A stretch of DNA of 64,000 nt, taken from NCBI GenBank assembly GCA_029931535.1, contig JAQPZY010001176.1, positions 481,001-545,000 of the forward strand. The letters are read 5' to 3'. Each line of letters begins with the position of its first letter. The first letter of the stretch is position 1. The notes beneath the pieces are model-generated. The model did no database searches and was not told the DNA's origin. It saw only the letters and a list, made by a program, of their open reading frames with translations. The position numbers and the translations under genes were made by a program. This DNA comes from Margaritifera margaritifera. Its lineage: Eukaryota > Mollusca > Bivalvia > Unionida > Margaritiferidae. This document shows positions 1-12,060 of this stretch, one piece after another.

Positions 1-1165
1 CTTTAGAGAGTGTTGCAGAGGAAATAAAGAAGTTTCTTACTTATTATACTTCATAACAATCACAACTTCAACAGTTACAGAAAGAATTAAACGATGATAG
101 GAAAGATAATGATGATGATATTAAAAAGCTAGTTAATGACTTTAAAGCTGGTGTAAAAATGTTGGAAGATAGAGTGACAGCTGTCGATAATAGTCTGTCA
201 CAATTACACAGACAAAATGACTGTGAAGAAATCAATATAAAAATTGAGGACTTAAAGAAGAAGGTGAAAGTATGATTAGATCTTTGAAAACAACATAGGA
301 TTTTTCTATTTTGAAATTTAAGCAATAAAATTAAAGATTTATGAAGACAGAACTTAGTTACCATTAAAAATAAACTATCTGCTGGAATATAACAGGTTTT
401 AACATATAGTAAAATATATACAGACAAAGAACTTTTTAGTAATATCGGTGCGATACAAAGGAAGTATTAAATAATGAAATAAAAAGGTGAAAAGATTAAG
501 AAGTGATTTTAATATAATAGAACAAAATATAACAACATAAAGAGACGAATAAAAAAAGAAACAGATGAAATTTTAAAAAATGTTTTGCTGGCGCAGATAA
601 ATAGACTAGAGCAATAAAAGAATGAACCGATATACTTAAATCTGAAATAGAAAAAGTTCTAAGAGATACTTAAAAATATACAGATGAAGAGATTAAAAGA
701 TACATGCTGGAATGGACATAATTCTACATTATAGATAAGGTGAACTAGATAGATTTAGGGGGATATTTAAATCAATACGATAAAGAGATAACATAAGTAG
801 ATAAAAAGACTTTAACCTTATGTGAGAGAAATGATACAGTTAATTTAGAAACAGAGAAATCATTGTCTAATATAAACCAAGATATTGACTCAAGGTTTAT
901 CTTTATGTTCTGCCCCTAATCGAGATGATAACCAGATAATTTATGAATATGAATTTATTGTTGTTGTGAGGGGTGCTAGTGTTTATATTGGCCAAAACAA
1001 ATTCTGTGAAGTGAGATGACTGGACGGGACGTTAGGACCGCGCTTATTATTATATGTTGAAGATGTTAAGCCCAGCATCACTTATTTAGGCTTTGGTGTA
1101 ACAACAAGATGAGTAACGGGTAAGACTGTTTTCTCTTTTGAGATTATTAAAAACAAGAACTAATA
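1..1165 (+). pseudogene. Decayed coding relic with coiled-coil character
   Basis: I do not recognise the family. Read across several frames, the plus strand gives charged, heptad-like stretches rich in K, E, D, L and I, for example QLQKELNDDRKDNDDDIKKL near 70-130 and LSNINQDIDSRF near 870-900. A more globular tail follows at about 905-1160, with YEYEFIVVVRGASVYIGQNK near 945-1005 and VEDVKPSITYLGFGVTT near 1060-1110, broken by in-frame stops. The pattern of lysine- and glutamate-rich helix followed by a beta-rich tail suits a structural or fibre-like protein, perhaps from a mobile element, but that is inference. Many stops and frameshifts show it is dead. The left end lies outside the window. 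Confidence 0.4.
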
Positions 1166-1489
1166 GAATTACAATTTTTTTTCGACTTTTTTTAGCAGTC
1201 CTCTATGCCAAACTTTAATTTATCAAATGCTTTACTGAACAAGCGCAATAGTTCAAGGACCAGTTCTATTTATGGACAGTAACTAGCTTTTGACATAAAA
1301 CTGTCACATAGGTCACTGACATTTAATATTGTGGCGTATAAGCTATACCTTTCTCCAACTCTTTTCTATTTATAGGAAACCAATTTATTGTACTTATGTT
1401 CGCGTCTTTTCCTTTCATTATTCTTTTTCAGTTTCTTTTCTTTTTATAGGTAAGGTGCATTTTGCTTACTTTCCTTGGAGCAACTTTCA

Positions 1490-1660
1490 ATAGTATGTAT
1501 GTATGTATCCGTTTTGCTTCGCTTTTACCTACTTAATTAATTATCTGCTTGTGCACTCACTTAGTCACACACTCACCAACTTTGTTACTTGCGTATTAGA
1601 TTACTCACGTAACCACCTACGTACTTACTTCCTTACTTACTAACCTATTCAGTAGTAGCG
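1490..1660. repeat. Imperfect tetranucleotide tract (GTAT then CTTA/CCTA)
   Basis: A short GTAT run at about 1493-1508 is followed by degenerate CTTACTTA- and ACCTACTT-like units to about 1650. A similar CTTA/CCTT tract recurs near 5655-5750. No coding signal was seen between them that would explain the pattern. Confidence 0.6.
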
Positions 1661-1795
1661 ATGACAGCAGGGGAAACCTTTGAAAAAAGGAAAAATATAA
1701 ATATAATCCTGGAGAAAATAGATGGACTTCTAACCCTTTGATATGGAGTTACAGTGGATCACACTTAGGATAAATTAGTGCACTATGAATCCTTT

Positions 1796-1796
1796 G

Positions 1797-1883
<87 letters not shown>
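1796..1883. repeat. (AAT)n microsatellite
   Basis: About 29 nearly perfect AAT triplets. Open frames through it encode only poly-N or poly-I and are not genes. Confidence 0.97.
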
Positions 1884-2665
1884 TTAAATACAACAACAAC
1901 AACGATAATAGAGCATCCTACTGGAAACGTTTCCTTACATGGACTATTTATACATTTTTATATTATTTTACAACGTTAGTTCGATAGAAAACAGGCTAGT
2001 ATTGAATAGGACCGATAAAGCTATGGACGTTCTATTAATTACACAAATTGATAAGCGTATAATACCAAAGATCTGATATTAAGAAAATTGTGGATTTTCA
2101 CGTAGACTAGAATCTATACAGACATTCTAGAGCTGAAGGGTAATTTAGTCAAGTCCAGTCAGGCACATAACTGACGCATGAAGATTTTGATGGGACATAA
2201 ATCATGCAAATAATTATAAACAAAATTTAAGACGAAATCTTTCAAATATTTATGCAGACTATTTTCAAAAGGTAAATATACAAAGCTGTAGAAGTCTTTG
2301 TTAAAGCCAATACTGATGCCGCGGAAAGAATGAAATTTCATCAAAACAAATAAAACAGTCAAAAAAGATGTGAAACTAAATCTGTTTTGACAAAAGATGT
2401 CAGACTGCAACAATAAAAAGAATTCTTGGTGGACCAAGTCAATCTTACCTTGAGAATAGAAGTGCGAAATTCCTGCAATCTTGTTTATAGTAAGGGTGCA
2501 AAATCATTTTGGAGTCTGTTGAAAGATAGGTCAAATACGTTGTTCAGTAATATCACATGAATGCTGGTTTCTACATTTATCGCGGGGTTTCAGTCCCCCA
2601 AATTACTTGTCTTTAATCACTTTACGATGCTAATACTTACGGTATTCTTGGTGCTTTACTAGATT

Positions 2666-2780
2666 GTCCGATAAAGAATGGCTCAACACCTGGACTGGAC
2701 ATGTCCAATAAAGAATGGCTCAACACCTGGACTGGACATGTCCAATAAAGAATGGCTCAACACCTGGACTCGACACGTCC
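2666..2780. repeat. 37-bp tandem repeat, 3 copies
   Basis: The unit begins AAAGAATGGCTCAACACCTG and is present three times in a row with about two mismatches in the last copy. It lies inside the LINE relic, so it expanded after or during decay of that element. Confidence 0.95.
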
Positions 2781-3842
2781 ATGGATAACGCTTCAAATAT
2801 GCATCTGACAGCCTGATTTCTTTTTCTTGTTGTTTTGTTCAATCAAATAAATGAGTGTGGAAAATTTCCTAAGGATGGGTGTACCTCAGTTATAGTACCT
2901 TTGTTCGCAAAGGGAAATCAAAACAATCCGAAAACTAATATCCTTATTAATAGAACTATTGGAGTGGGTGAAAACTAAAAACAAAAAAAACCCCTAAAAC
3001 AACAACTAATAAAAAAAATGAGCGCACAAGAACTGGAACGTTTCCTACAGTAAGTTTTCTTTACAGTTAGATGGTTCTAACGAAGTAATTGAAGAAGAAC
3101 AGACGTGATTTCGAGAACAATATTCCACGACTGATATTATTTGTACCCTCCACACTTTTATTATGAAATATATGGAATGAACATTGGGGAGGTTTACTGC
3201 TCATTCGTCGATTTTTGAGAAGGTGTTAGACAGAACTGACAGACTATCCCTCTATGACAAAATTACTGGTCAATCCACTCTGATCTAAAAGCATGTGTTC
3301 AAGCAAAGTCTTAAGAGGCCAATTAGGCGTGATACAAGGATGTGTGATATCTCTTATTATTTTCAGTATGTTTATAAATGACTGTAAAGATAACTTGACA
3401 TAAGAACGCTATGCAATATCTATAAAAATAAAATTATAGTATTTCCCTATTTTCAGCTGACGATTTAGCAATATTTGGTGATAGTCAGGGAGTTACAAGA
3501 AACAACAAATGTTCGTGAGAAACATGCTCTAGCTGGAAATTGAATGTTAATTTAGAGAAAGCAAAAATAAGCATTGTTAGAAATAGACTCAACTTTACAG
3601 TTAGATGAGCAATGTTAGTTTGACAACTGTAAAATGGAGGTTGTTTCCTACTATGAATATCGTGGTATAATATTTTCCTCACGAAATGTCTGGTTTATGT
3701 TCCAGAAAACGCTTGCAGAACAAGGTTCTAAAGCAATAAATTAGTTTGGATCCAAACTTTCTAATTTCGGTGAGGTAACTGCTAACGTGCTTTTCAAGAC
3801 TTTTGATTCAAACATTTTACCAGTTTTTACATTTTAGGTCCG

Positions 3843-4090
3843 AAGTCGGCATTTTTGAAAACAGTCCATAAATGTTTTATGAGGTGAATGAAGTCGACAT
3901 TGTTCAAGACAGCCCATAATTGTTTTGCAAGAGATGAATGAAGTCGACATTGTTCAAGACAGCCCATAATTGTTTTGCAAGAGGTAAATGAAGTCGGCAT
4001 TGTTCAAGACAGCCCATACTTGTTTTGTAAGAGGTAAATTAAGTCGACATTGTTCAAGACAGCCCATAATTGCTCTGCAAGAGTTGAATG
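3843..4090. repeat. 50-bp tandem repeat, about 5 copies, inside LINE coding relic
   Basis: The unit begins AAGTCGACATTGTTCAAGAC. Copies start near 3843, 3891, 3941, 3991 and 4041, spaced 50 bp except the first (48 bp). The repeat sits just past the RT palm of the LINE relic, where related elements have a single copy. 50 is not a multiple of three, so each copy shifts the frame. Confidence 0.93.
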
Positions 4091-4869
4091 GACTTAAAGT
4101 GTATATGATACCCAGGAATTGTGACATTCTGGTTAAAAATTACGAAGATGCCACGGACTAGGTTTCTAAGTGGGCATACGACATTCAACTGAAATTATTA
4201 TAAAGTAATTGCGATTTTGCGCAAAAAAAAATATTCAATCTATATTGCTATCAAATGGATTTGGCAAAGCCTAATATGACCAAAGTGTTGATGATGAAAT
4301 TATGTTCTTGAACTTGTTTAATCAAAGATGTAGATAAATTCCATTTGATAATGAAATGAATAGATTAAGATGTTACAAGATGATATAAATTGAATATGGT
4401 ATTGAACCATATCTTGTTACATAGAAAATCAATACAAGAAGAATTTAAAATATGTAGTTTACATTGGAAGTTAATGGATTTTAGAGCTACTGTTAGAACA
4501 TACAAGTATATTTAATATAACCATGGGACTGTGTTAAATGGGCAGTAAAGATGTAGATGATGAATATCATTTCATGTCAGTATGACCTGCTCTTTCTCAT
4601 TTACCTTTTAAATACCTTCCGGCTTTATATTTGTAGCATACCTATTAGGGATAACTATATACGTTTGATATCAAATTTAGGAAACGAGGCAATGCTGGAA
4701 ATATGTGTCAGAGTATATTATGGATGCAGTTAATTTTAAGAGTATATATCACAGTTGATAAATGTTATGCAAAGGTTTCCAATAGTGGCAAAAGTTAATT
4801 ATATTTGTAAAGACATATTTGCGCATATTAAAGAATCAAGAATATGGAGTTTAATGGTGATGTGTCCTT

Positions 4870-6500
4870 TCATTTTTATTATGTATAATTGTGTTAACAA
4901 ATTGAAACGTTGAGCCAAAGGTCTATATTCATAAACATAAATTAACAATTAATTCTATTGTTGTATTATAATCACAAAGAGGAAGCAGTACTCATCGGAC
5001 CAAAAATAATACATCACTATGTCTAAGACCATGGGAAGTGGTGCCACCTCAGGAAAATGACCCGCATAAAATATCATAAAGAGGCTATCGAAACCGTTAT
5101 ATGAAATAAACTGTGTAATAAACAGGTAAGATTGGAATCACCTGCAGCCTATCATTTCTATCCTGGCTTCATGTAAGTGAATTATTTGGATAAAGGGAAG
5201 ACAGATTCACTAGTTTTAATGATGAAGGAGCATACAGATTATATTGTCCGGAGCCATATGTCATGTTACACGGTGAGGGTATGTTCGGAAGAAAAAAAAC
5301 CCTCATCAACTTTGTGTTTCAACCCTTGATTTACATTTGGTCATTAAGAATTTCATTCCCTAACTACTTCATATTTAGCAGTATACCTTTCCGGCACAGA
5401 TGACAGGTACATGAGAAGAGGACTTATAAAATTTTACTAGTCACTGATTGCTTCCGCTTATTACTGATTACTTAAGTCACTGATTACTTTCACTTAATTA
5501 CAAGGAAAATTTAAATGAGCAGATAATAATAAAATCAAATATTACATTTTGTTACCAATTTGCTCCTTGTATTAGTGAAATGCATTTGCTTTAAATGTTT
5601 AAGAATGGTAACAGTTAGTATGTACACGGTAAATGTTAATTTATTTATTAATAATCTACTTACTTCCTTAATCACCCACTGGCTTGCTTACTAGAATACT
5701 TACTTACCTACTTACCCGCCTACTTCCTTCCCTCCTTCCCTTCTAACTTGTTCATTCATAGGGCTGAGGGCTGAGGAAAACACTGAAGAAAATGAAAAAC
5801 TAAATGATGATTCAAGAAGAAGATGATGATGACCAAGAAAAAGATGAAGATGGTGACGATGATAATGAAGAAGAAGAAGGAGACGAAAATACTAATATCT
5901 AACGTCAGTTGCTCGTAACTGAGTAAAAAGGCATGTTCGGAATAAAAATGTAGATGATCATTACATACGTCATCATGATTTTAATTATTCTCATTATTAA
6001 TTGGAGGTAAAATTATTTACAGGATAACCTGCTTTGTGTTGTACATATATATCGATTTCTAGGAAATACATGACACTCAAGTGTCCTCTGATCCTAATTT
6101 TTACACTTTATTTTAGATTAGAATGATCTTTAAGAGAAAGATAATTCTCTTACTTTGAAAATTTACGTAAGAGAAGGTTGGATTGATATGGTTCAGATAA
6201 TAATTTCATTTAATGGAATTAATTTAAAAAAAGGTTTCTTTTCTTCTTTATAGGCATATATATGTCTTCTAAAATCCGATCAATTGCAATGAATTATTAT
6301 CAAATGCATATTTGATAATGTCAGTGTAGTGATATCTCATATGTAAAGCTCAACGCAATACAGCAGAAAATAATTTAAAAGATAACAGTGTTTTATGTCG
6401 CTAATTGAGTTCTACAGAAGAGCTATAAGTGTGAAACACACAGATGCTCATATACACACATACTTCTTTGTAGACCTGCCAACTGAAGAATCTCATTGTT
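4870..6500. other. No recognisable gene
   Basis: AT-rich sequence with no ORF that I can assign. It holds a degenerate CTTA/CCTT tract (about 5655-5750) and a purine-rich GAAGAAGATGATGAT-type stretch (about 5800-5890) that would encode only D/E/K low complexity. Confidence 0.6.
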
Positions 6501-6519
6501 TTACCTTCTTTATTTATTT

Positions 6520-6534
6520 AGTTATTTATTTATT

Positions 6535-6601
<67 letters not shown>

Positions 6602-6602
6602 C
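6520..6602. repeat. (TTTA)n(TTA)n compound microsatellite
   Basis: TTTA units at about 6520-6545 run straight into about 19 TTA units ending at 6601. Overlapping open frames are poly-L or poly-N artefacts. Confidence 0.96.
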
Positions 6603-7129
6603 CATTATAGTAGGAGACTAATTGAAGTGATGCCGCCCTAGATAAATTTGAAATATTATAGACAATTGTGGCTTGGGCTGTACCCACGCATAAGAAATAA
6701 AACAAAAATGATTGCATAATACAAGTACCATAACTCTCATTAGATCCTTGCTCTAACGCATTCATTATCGTTCTACCTAAACCTTAATACTATGAATTAC
6801 TGCATAAAAACACACACTCATAGATGGAGTACTTTCTTTACGACAGCACAGAAAACAATCTCATAGATGACGCACATTTCTTAATACTCCAAAAAAAAAA
6901 CAACAATACTACCCTCTTCCTAGACATTATTACTAGTGCATTTTCCTTACTACTGTATTGCTTAGAGAATTGGTCAAGAATCCACCGATATTTTGCTTCT
7001 GGAACGCTACCATAGTAACGAGATATTGGAAATATGACTACTATCTTAAATGAAGATGATAAAACGCTATTATTGTGGTACTTGAAAATCACAACACAAA
7101 ATAAAATGAAATTCTTTGAAGAACATAAA

Positions 7130-7850
7130 TAATGGAGGAAAGCTATACCGTGATCAACTCTACAGTTTTCAGATAGGCCATAGAAATATTCAGTGAGATT
7201 AACATGAAAGCAACAATATCGGTATCAAGAGACAATGGGTACGTTTACAAGTTTGGATGGGATTAAAGTGTGGACAATGTTAGTTGCGATATAAAACAAC
7301 ATTCAGGAGAATACAAATGTTGCTTTACTTGTTTCAAACATCAAGAAAGATGTTTCAGGATAGATACTGATTTACAGATTGCATTAAATGATGAAAATAT
7401 AGAGATAAGCAGCATCAATCAGGAAAGCTGGATGATCAAAACGGTGCAGCATAAGGATTGGTTAAATTAAGTATTTAATGTGGATAAGTATACAAATTTT
7501 TATTCTGTTAAATTCACGACACAACTTGAAGATCTCATCGATTTTACCATATCAATATACAACGATTCATCAAAAACAGAGATAGAATTTGTAGAAAACA
7601 AAGTTAGATTAAAAACAGCACATGGTTACTCAGTGTATAAAGTAGCCGGTTTTTGAATCAACCACTGAAGTAGCAAAATTTGACATCAATCTGAAATCAT
7701 TCATACGTTTTAAATGATTGAAAATATGTTGCAAATTGTTGAAGAAAATGTACCTGTTGTAGATGGATGTTCCGTTGGCCTGCTCATCACGCCAACAGAC
7801 AAGTTGACAGTCGTCAAGTACTCTCTGGAGATCTTGATACCGTTTTAAAT
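7130..7850 (+). pseudogene. Coding-like relic upstream of the Polinton-type integrase
   Basis: An ORF at 7270-7470 and the same frame beyond its stop stay open and protein-like to about 7650, including VFNVDKYTNFYSVKFTTQ and VRLKTAHGYSVYKVAG. It runs in the same direction as, and directly into, the integrase relic, so it probably belongs to the same element or the same degraded transcript. I cannot assign a product. A Polinton structural protein is possible by position only. Confidence 0.35.
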
Positions 7851-8865
7851 GGTTAAGAAGAGCAGCATTTAAGGCATCTACACTTCGATCCTGAAAATCC
7901 GATTGCTATACAAACATCAATCAATTGTGGAACTATATTAAACGTCACAAAAAGAGAAGGAATGGTTAACCGAGAAATCAACATAAACACTGCATGAGGA
8001 AGCGAAAAAAGTATCCAACAACAGAAGGGTTACTCACGTGGATCACCAGTCGCAAGCAGACATTGTTGACATGCAGACATATCAAGCATACAATGATGAA
8101 TACAAATACATTTTGACAGTGATAGATGATTGTTTCACAATACGCACGATCTTAGAGAGTAAAAACAATAAAGAATACGGCATACACGACTCTTTCACAT
8201 ACATCTTCGAACATATAAAATTTGAAAAGATGCATTCTGTAAAGAGTTTAGCAACATGAAAGTCATTGATCTGTTGGATAAAGAAAACAAGGATTTTTCA
8301 ACCTACTTGGACAAAAATAGCATCAGTAATTGAAAGGTAAAACCGAACACTGAAGACTAGAATGTGTAAGTATTTCATTCAAAACTAAACCAGTAAATGG
8401 GTTTACCTTTTACCTGTGCTAATTGAGGGATACAATAGAATTCATCACACATCAAAAGACATGGTTCCAGTTGAAGCAAACGAGGAAAACTAAAACAGGT
8501 AAAAAGTATAGATCAGTCTATTTGGTTATTTGACAACGTAACATATGGAACTCGAAAATTCAAACCAGGAGAAACATTCGTAATTTCAAAACATATGACA
8601 ATATTTACTTAGGGATACCTTCCTAACTAAATAAATATTAAAGATCAGACAAGGAATACTAGGTGATACTGAAGTTTAAAAGGAGAGGATATAAAGGGCA
8701 TGATTTACGAGCAAGAGTTATCTATGTATGAGAAATAAGTTAACGTATAAAAGTTGGACAGATTTTGAAGACAAAATGAGTGACAAGAAAAGCATGAGCT
8801 AGCGAAATGGAAGACATATGATTATTCGTTTAACCGTTGGAAACCAGCCGAAGACATTATTCCAT
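7850..8865 (+). pseudogene. Polinton/Maverick-type integrase with C-terminal chromodomain, decayed
   Basis: This is a DDE integrase of the retroviral-like family used by Polintons to insert their DNA. With a few frame jumps the plus strand shows the N-terminal part (EQHLRHLHFDPENP near 7860-7905). It then shows EWLTEKST and, after a stop, TLHEEAKKVSNNRR (about 7957-8025). The core start QADIVDMQTYQAYNDEYKY, followed by ILTVIDDC, spans about 8053-8130 and has the first catalytic Asp. The third catalytic block, VIER then NRTLKTRMCKYF, lies near 8325-8375 and keeps the Glu. GYNRIHHTSKDMVPVEANEE lies near 8428-8487. The C-terminal SH3-like part reads GDTFVISKHMTIFT near 8575 and DIKGMIYEQELSMYEK near 8690. 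A chromodomain follows at about 8780-8855: KHELAKWKTYDYSFNRWKPA, with the usual 'KWKGY..SFNSW.P' pattern. The second Asp region is damaged. Stops and frameshifts make it non-functional. Confidence 0.8.
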
Positions 8866-11285
8866 AAACATAAATGGTGGGATTGCGATACATAGATAGC
8901 AGTATCAAGCAGCACGAAAACTTTGTAAGATAACGAGCTTGCATAATGTGATAGATGTCATAAAGCAGCGCATTAGAAAATGGGGGAGTTAAAACCTGCA
9001 TGTTATGCAAATTTGTATTTATCACGAGACCAGAGAGGAAAAAGAAACTACTTCTACAAACATCGCATTTAAGGAACAATATGGTACACATGAAAACTTG
9101 ACAAGGAGGCTACACAGTCAATGTCTTGTTAAGGTAATAAATTATATTACAGAAGAAATGAAAAGAGACAACATTAGAGAATATGAAGTTGCTTCAAACA
9201 ACATTTATAAAAAGTTTAAAAAAACAAACAAACAAAACGTACAAGACTACAAGCTGGTCTACAATATTTTGAACAAGATAAAATGCAATGAAAATCGAAT
9301 GCACGTTGATACAATTATTAGGACATAAAATCATAACTTCATTTAGAAAAGGTATAGCAGCGAGTCATAAAATTACTCAATCAACGATAAGTTTTTCCTG
9401 GACAAACTGTTTGCCATGAACAATGTTAGCACATCCATAAAATCTTCGACAACAAAGAATGACCACAAAATTAAAACACAACAGTTGATTCGGAAGTGTT
9501 TTAACAATATGAAGTAAAAACGAGTACACCTTTAATAGCATGCGGATATACAGATTTTATAGATCTAGTTTTCACGGACACCCAGTAGTAACTGAAACTT
9601 AGCTACTAAAATAAATGAAATAATGTGATGTGGCAACAGTTGTAAAATGTTACAAATGTCACACAGAAAAGCTGCTGAAAAAAATGGAAAAACCAAATGC
9701 AGTTTACTAGAGATGCAGAGATTGCGTAACACAAACGATATTAATCTGATACTATAATAAGGGAATTACAGGATCAGAGTGAAAAATAAACAGAGAATTA
9801 CACGTGAGCGTGGAAACACATTAGATAGAGTATCGATGTATTTAAGCAAGAATAGCCAATTTCACACTAATTTTTTGATGGTAAATAATGGACTTCAGGT
9901 TCAAGAAACTAACCGGTACAGCATCTTACTCTTATCTGGCAACTGAGTTAAACTCTTCCATTGAACCAAGATACTTCGACAGTACTTAACGAGATACAAA
10001 TTTATTACACTGAAACTCAGTTGTTCACATACAAGCGTCTGAACATTGTTAAAAACTACACTCTAAACTTTTACAGTGATGACTCAATGAAAAGATGCAG
10101 ATCGCTGTGTGACATGCAATTTTGTCAGAATCATCTAAACTTGGCAGAATGGATGGTAACATAAGGTTGTGGTATATTTCATACTGGCATTTGGTAGACA
10201 AACATAGTCCAGGTACTGTTCCAGAGCTGGTGAAATCAATACACGAATTTCACCATTATCATCAAACGACAAAAGCTTCCGTCTGAATATAAAATACCAC
10301 TGCTTGATGACGATGCATTCAAATCGAATAGCAAAAACAATGACTTAAAACAATTTAATTTGGTCGGCAATAATTTAGAAATTCCACTACAGCATAACTG
10401 GAAATATACCAAGTGCAAAAACATCTCCTTGATCGATAATGGGCCAAAAGAACATAAACTGTACGCTCAGGTTTTGGGGAATCTACGTCAGCTATTGTCT
10501 TAGCCGCTTATAAACGTAAATATAACTATGGGACAGGTACTGTTGAGTACTGGAGAGCATTGCTAGCTGCGAAAATCACTTCTATGACAGACAAAGAAGA
10601 ACATGCAGGCTGGACATACTTCTTTCTGCAATATAGTAATGGCTTGACAAATGAGGGAATATCTAAAGTGAATAAAAGTATCCGACCATACGTAATCTGC
10701 GTCTTGGTACACATGTTCAAAACAGAACATCTATTACACAGTATGTTTCGACAGTATCAAACGGTATTAAAAGGTTGATGGAGTTGTTAATTCTAGGACA
10801 GCAAGGTCCCGAGACGGAAAAGAACATCATGGTAAAATTCCAAACCGTACATAACAGAATCAAGAGTGAAACTGGACTATGTTGCTGGAGGTGACTGTAT
10901 CTTTTTGTTACCTAGTTACATGATTATGAAAATGGATTGTTTCGTGGATACAACAACAATTTACAGCAATCGAGTAACTTCTTTAAACTGGGGTTAAACT
11001 CTGCCATCAATACCGAGGTAACCAACAGAGTTATGTCAAGGTCTGATAAACAATGTGTAAACGTACAACAAAAAGCTGTTGATAACAAAATTTAAAACAA
11101 AGTGAGTACAAATTATGTATAAGAGAAGGACTATGATGATGATATTTCTTCGAAATACCTCGCCACTAGAGGCTATGTTGTGCATAGCACATCTGCTAAT
11201 TATATCAGATTTTCTGAAGTTCGAACGACACATGGCAATTTAGAAACTAAAGAAAACAATATTGACCATAAAATAAACAAAAAAA
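8866..11285 (+). pseudogene. Further decayed coding sequence of the same element, product unknown
   Basis: Downstream of the integrase, plus-strand frames stay protein-like between stops. Examples are the 107-residue ORF at 9005-9328 (lysine-rich; YKKFKKTNKQNVQDYKLVYN), FRFKKLTGTASYSYLATELN near 9890-9950, the ORF at 10560-10778, and NSAINTEVTNRVMSRSDKQC near 11000-11055. Same strand, direct adjacency and similar decay suggest one Polinton-like element of at least 4 kb. I could not match these segments with confidence to the known Polinton capsid, ATPase, protease or polymerase-B genes. I saw no terminal inverted repeats. The plus strand near 11240-11285 ends the signal. Confidence 0.4.
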
Positions 11286-11619
11286 TACTTATTTCATAAT
11301 CATGGCTGTGGGAGCTGCTCAATTTTCCTAATTATGACCTTTTTCAGGTATAGTTCATTGTCGTTGAAAAATTCGCGCAAGTCTTGATTGTTACTACCAT
11401 AAAATCTGTACTCATTTACGTTTATCGTAAACGAAACTCTATGCCTTTTTATGATAATTCTGTTTACATTTTTACTTATTCATACGTCTTAATTCTTTAC
11501 GAGTAAGTATTCGTATTAAATGAGATTTTAATGCTTTTCTAACTCCCTTAGGAAAAAGCTGAACAAGTACTGAAATTTTCATCATTGATTTACCTAGCAA
11601 CATTCAATACATATTACTA

Positions 11620-12060
11620 CTACCAAAACGTTATAGGTCTATGACAAAGCTAGATTTGAACTTCGTCATCAATGTTAGCAAAAAACCCACGATAGTTCCT
11701 AAAACCTCTGACCCTGTTGGTAGAACATAGGAGAGAAACCACTTACCACCCACAGAGGGAGGCCATGTTTCATTTTGGTGATCCTTCTTCCAACGCGATA
11801 GTATTTCGTCCTGATTTAGAACATTTTTTGTTGCTGTTTTCACGCAACTCTTAATGCAACTCATACATTGGACCAGCACCTTTCTGACTGACCTAGATCG
11901 CTTCATTTGTACACACGTGATTAAGCATTCTTTGTTTCTTTGTTTGTTTACCAATGTGTCACGAGGTTCCAAATGCATGTACTTAGCACAAGACCAGCTC
12001 CATCTGATCTGGGCTGCTTTAAAGCGCTTACGTAGCACTGTGTACAAATCAGTGCTGTTT
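11620..12060 (-). pseudogene. Possible LINE fragment (endonuclease-RT linker and RT start)
   Basis: A 138-residue minus-strand ORF (11631-12047) contains NVLNQDEILSRWKKD, which resembles the 'L..QEDILERWKEHFE' signature found just before the RT domain of many LINEs. In a neighbouring frame RNYRGFFANIDDEVQI follows, resembling the 'NYRGISLLNIDYKV' start of RT. The RT does not continue below 11620, so this is a short, frameshifted fragment. The match is short and from memory, so an unrelated ORF remains possible. Confidence 0.35.

Larger units (their letters stand above)
2040..4860 (+). pseudogene. Decayed non-LTR retrotransposon (LINE) with reverse transcriptase
   Basis: The plus strand reads, with frame jumps, as the second half of an APE-type LINE polyprotein. 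Near 2895 comes VPLFAKGNQNNPK, matching the usual 'PLFKKGD..NP.NYRPI' lead-in to the RT palm. Near 3188-3240 comes a 'YCSFVDFEKVLDRTDR'-type segment, which needs a one-base shift. At 3311-3400 comes LRGQLGVIQGCVISLII followed by FINDCKD, the block with the canonical QG turn. At 3450-3475 comes SADDLAIFGD, so the catalytic Asp pair is kept. After about 3640 comes a C-terminal region (KTLAEQGSKAIN, FGEVTANVLFKTFDSN, and DEYHF near 4560), typical of jockey/RTE-like mollusc elements. Material at 2150-2470 resembles the endonuclease-RT linker. Stops and shifts are numerous. Two tandem expansions (2666-2780 and 3843-4090) lie inside it. Confidence 0.82.

Noticed and set aside
1778..1987. ORFs of poly-N or poly-I, and similar ORFs through other microsatellites (6538-6765, 17187-17442, 18612-18975, 28826-29155, 30293-30607, 32308-32595, 33014-33356, 38718-39005)
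   Set aside because: They are forced open by trinucleotide or dinucleotide repeats with no stop codon and have no coding context on either side.
2159..2437. Minus-strand ORF of 92 codons
   Set aside because: The plus strand of the same region reads as the endonuclease-RT linker of the LINE relic; the minus ORF is its shadow.
11290..11480. Possible retroelement or Polinton polymerase end on the minus strand (short 'YDKRK' resemblance)
   Set aside because: The match is a handful of residues with stops on both sides, too short to support a call.
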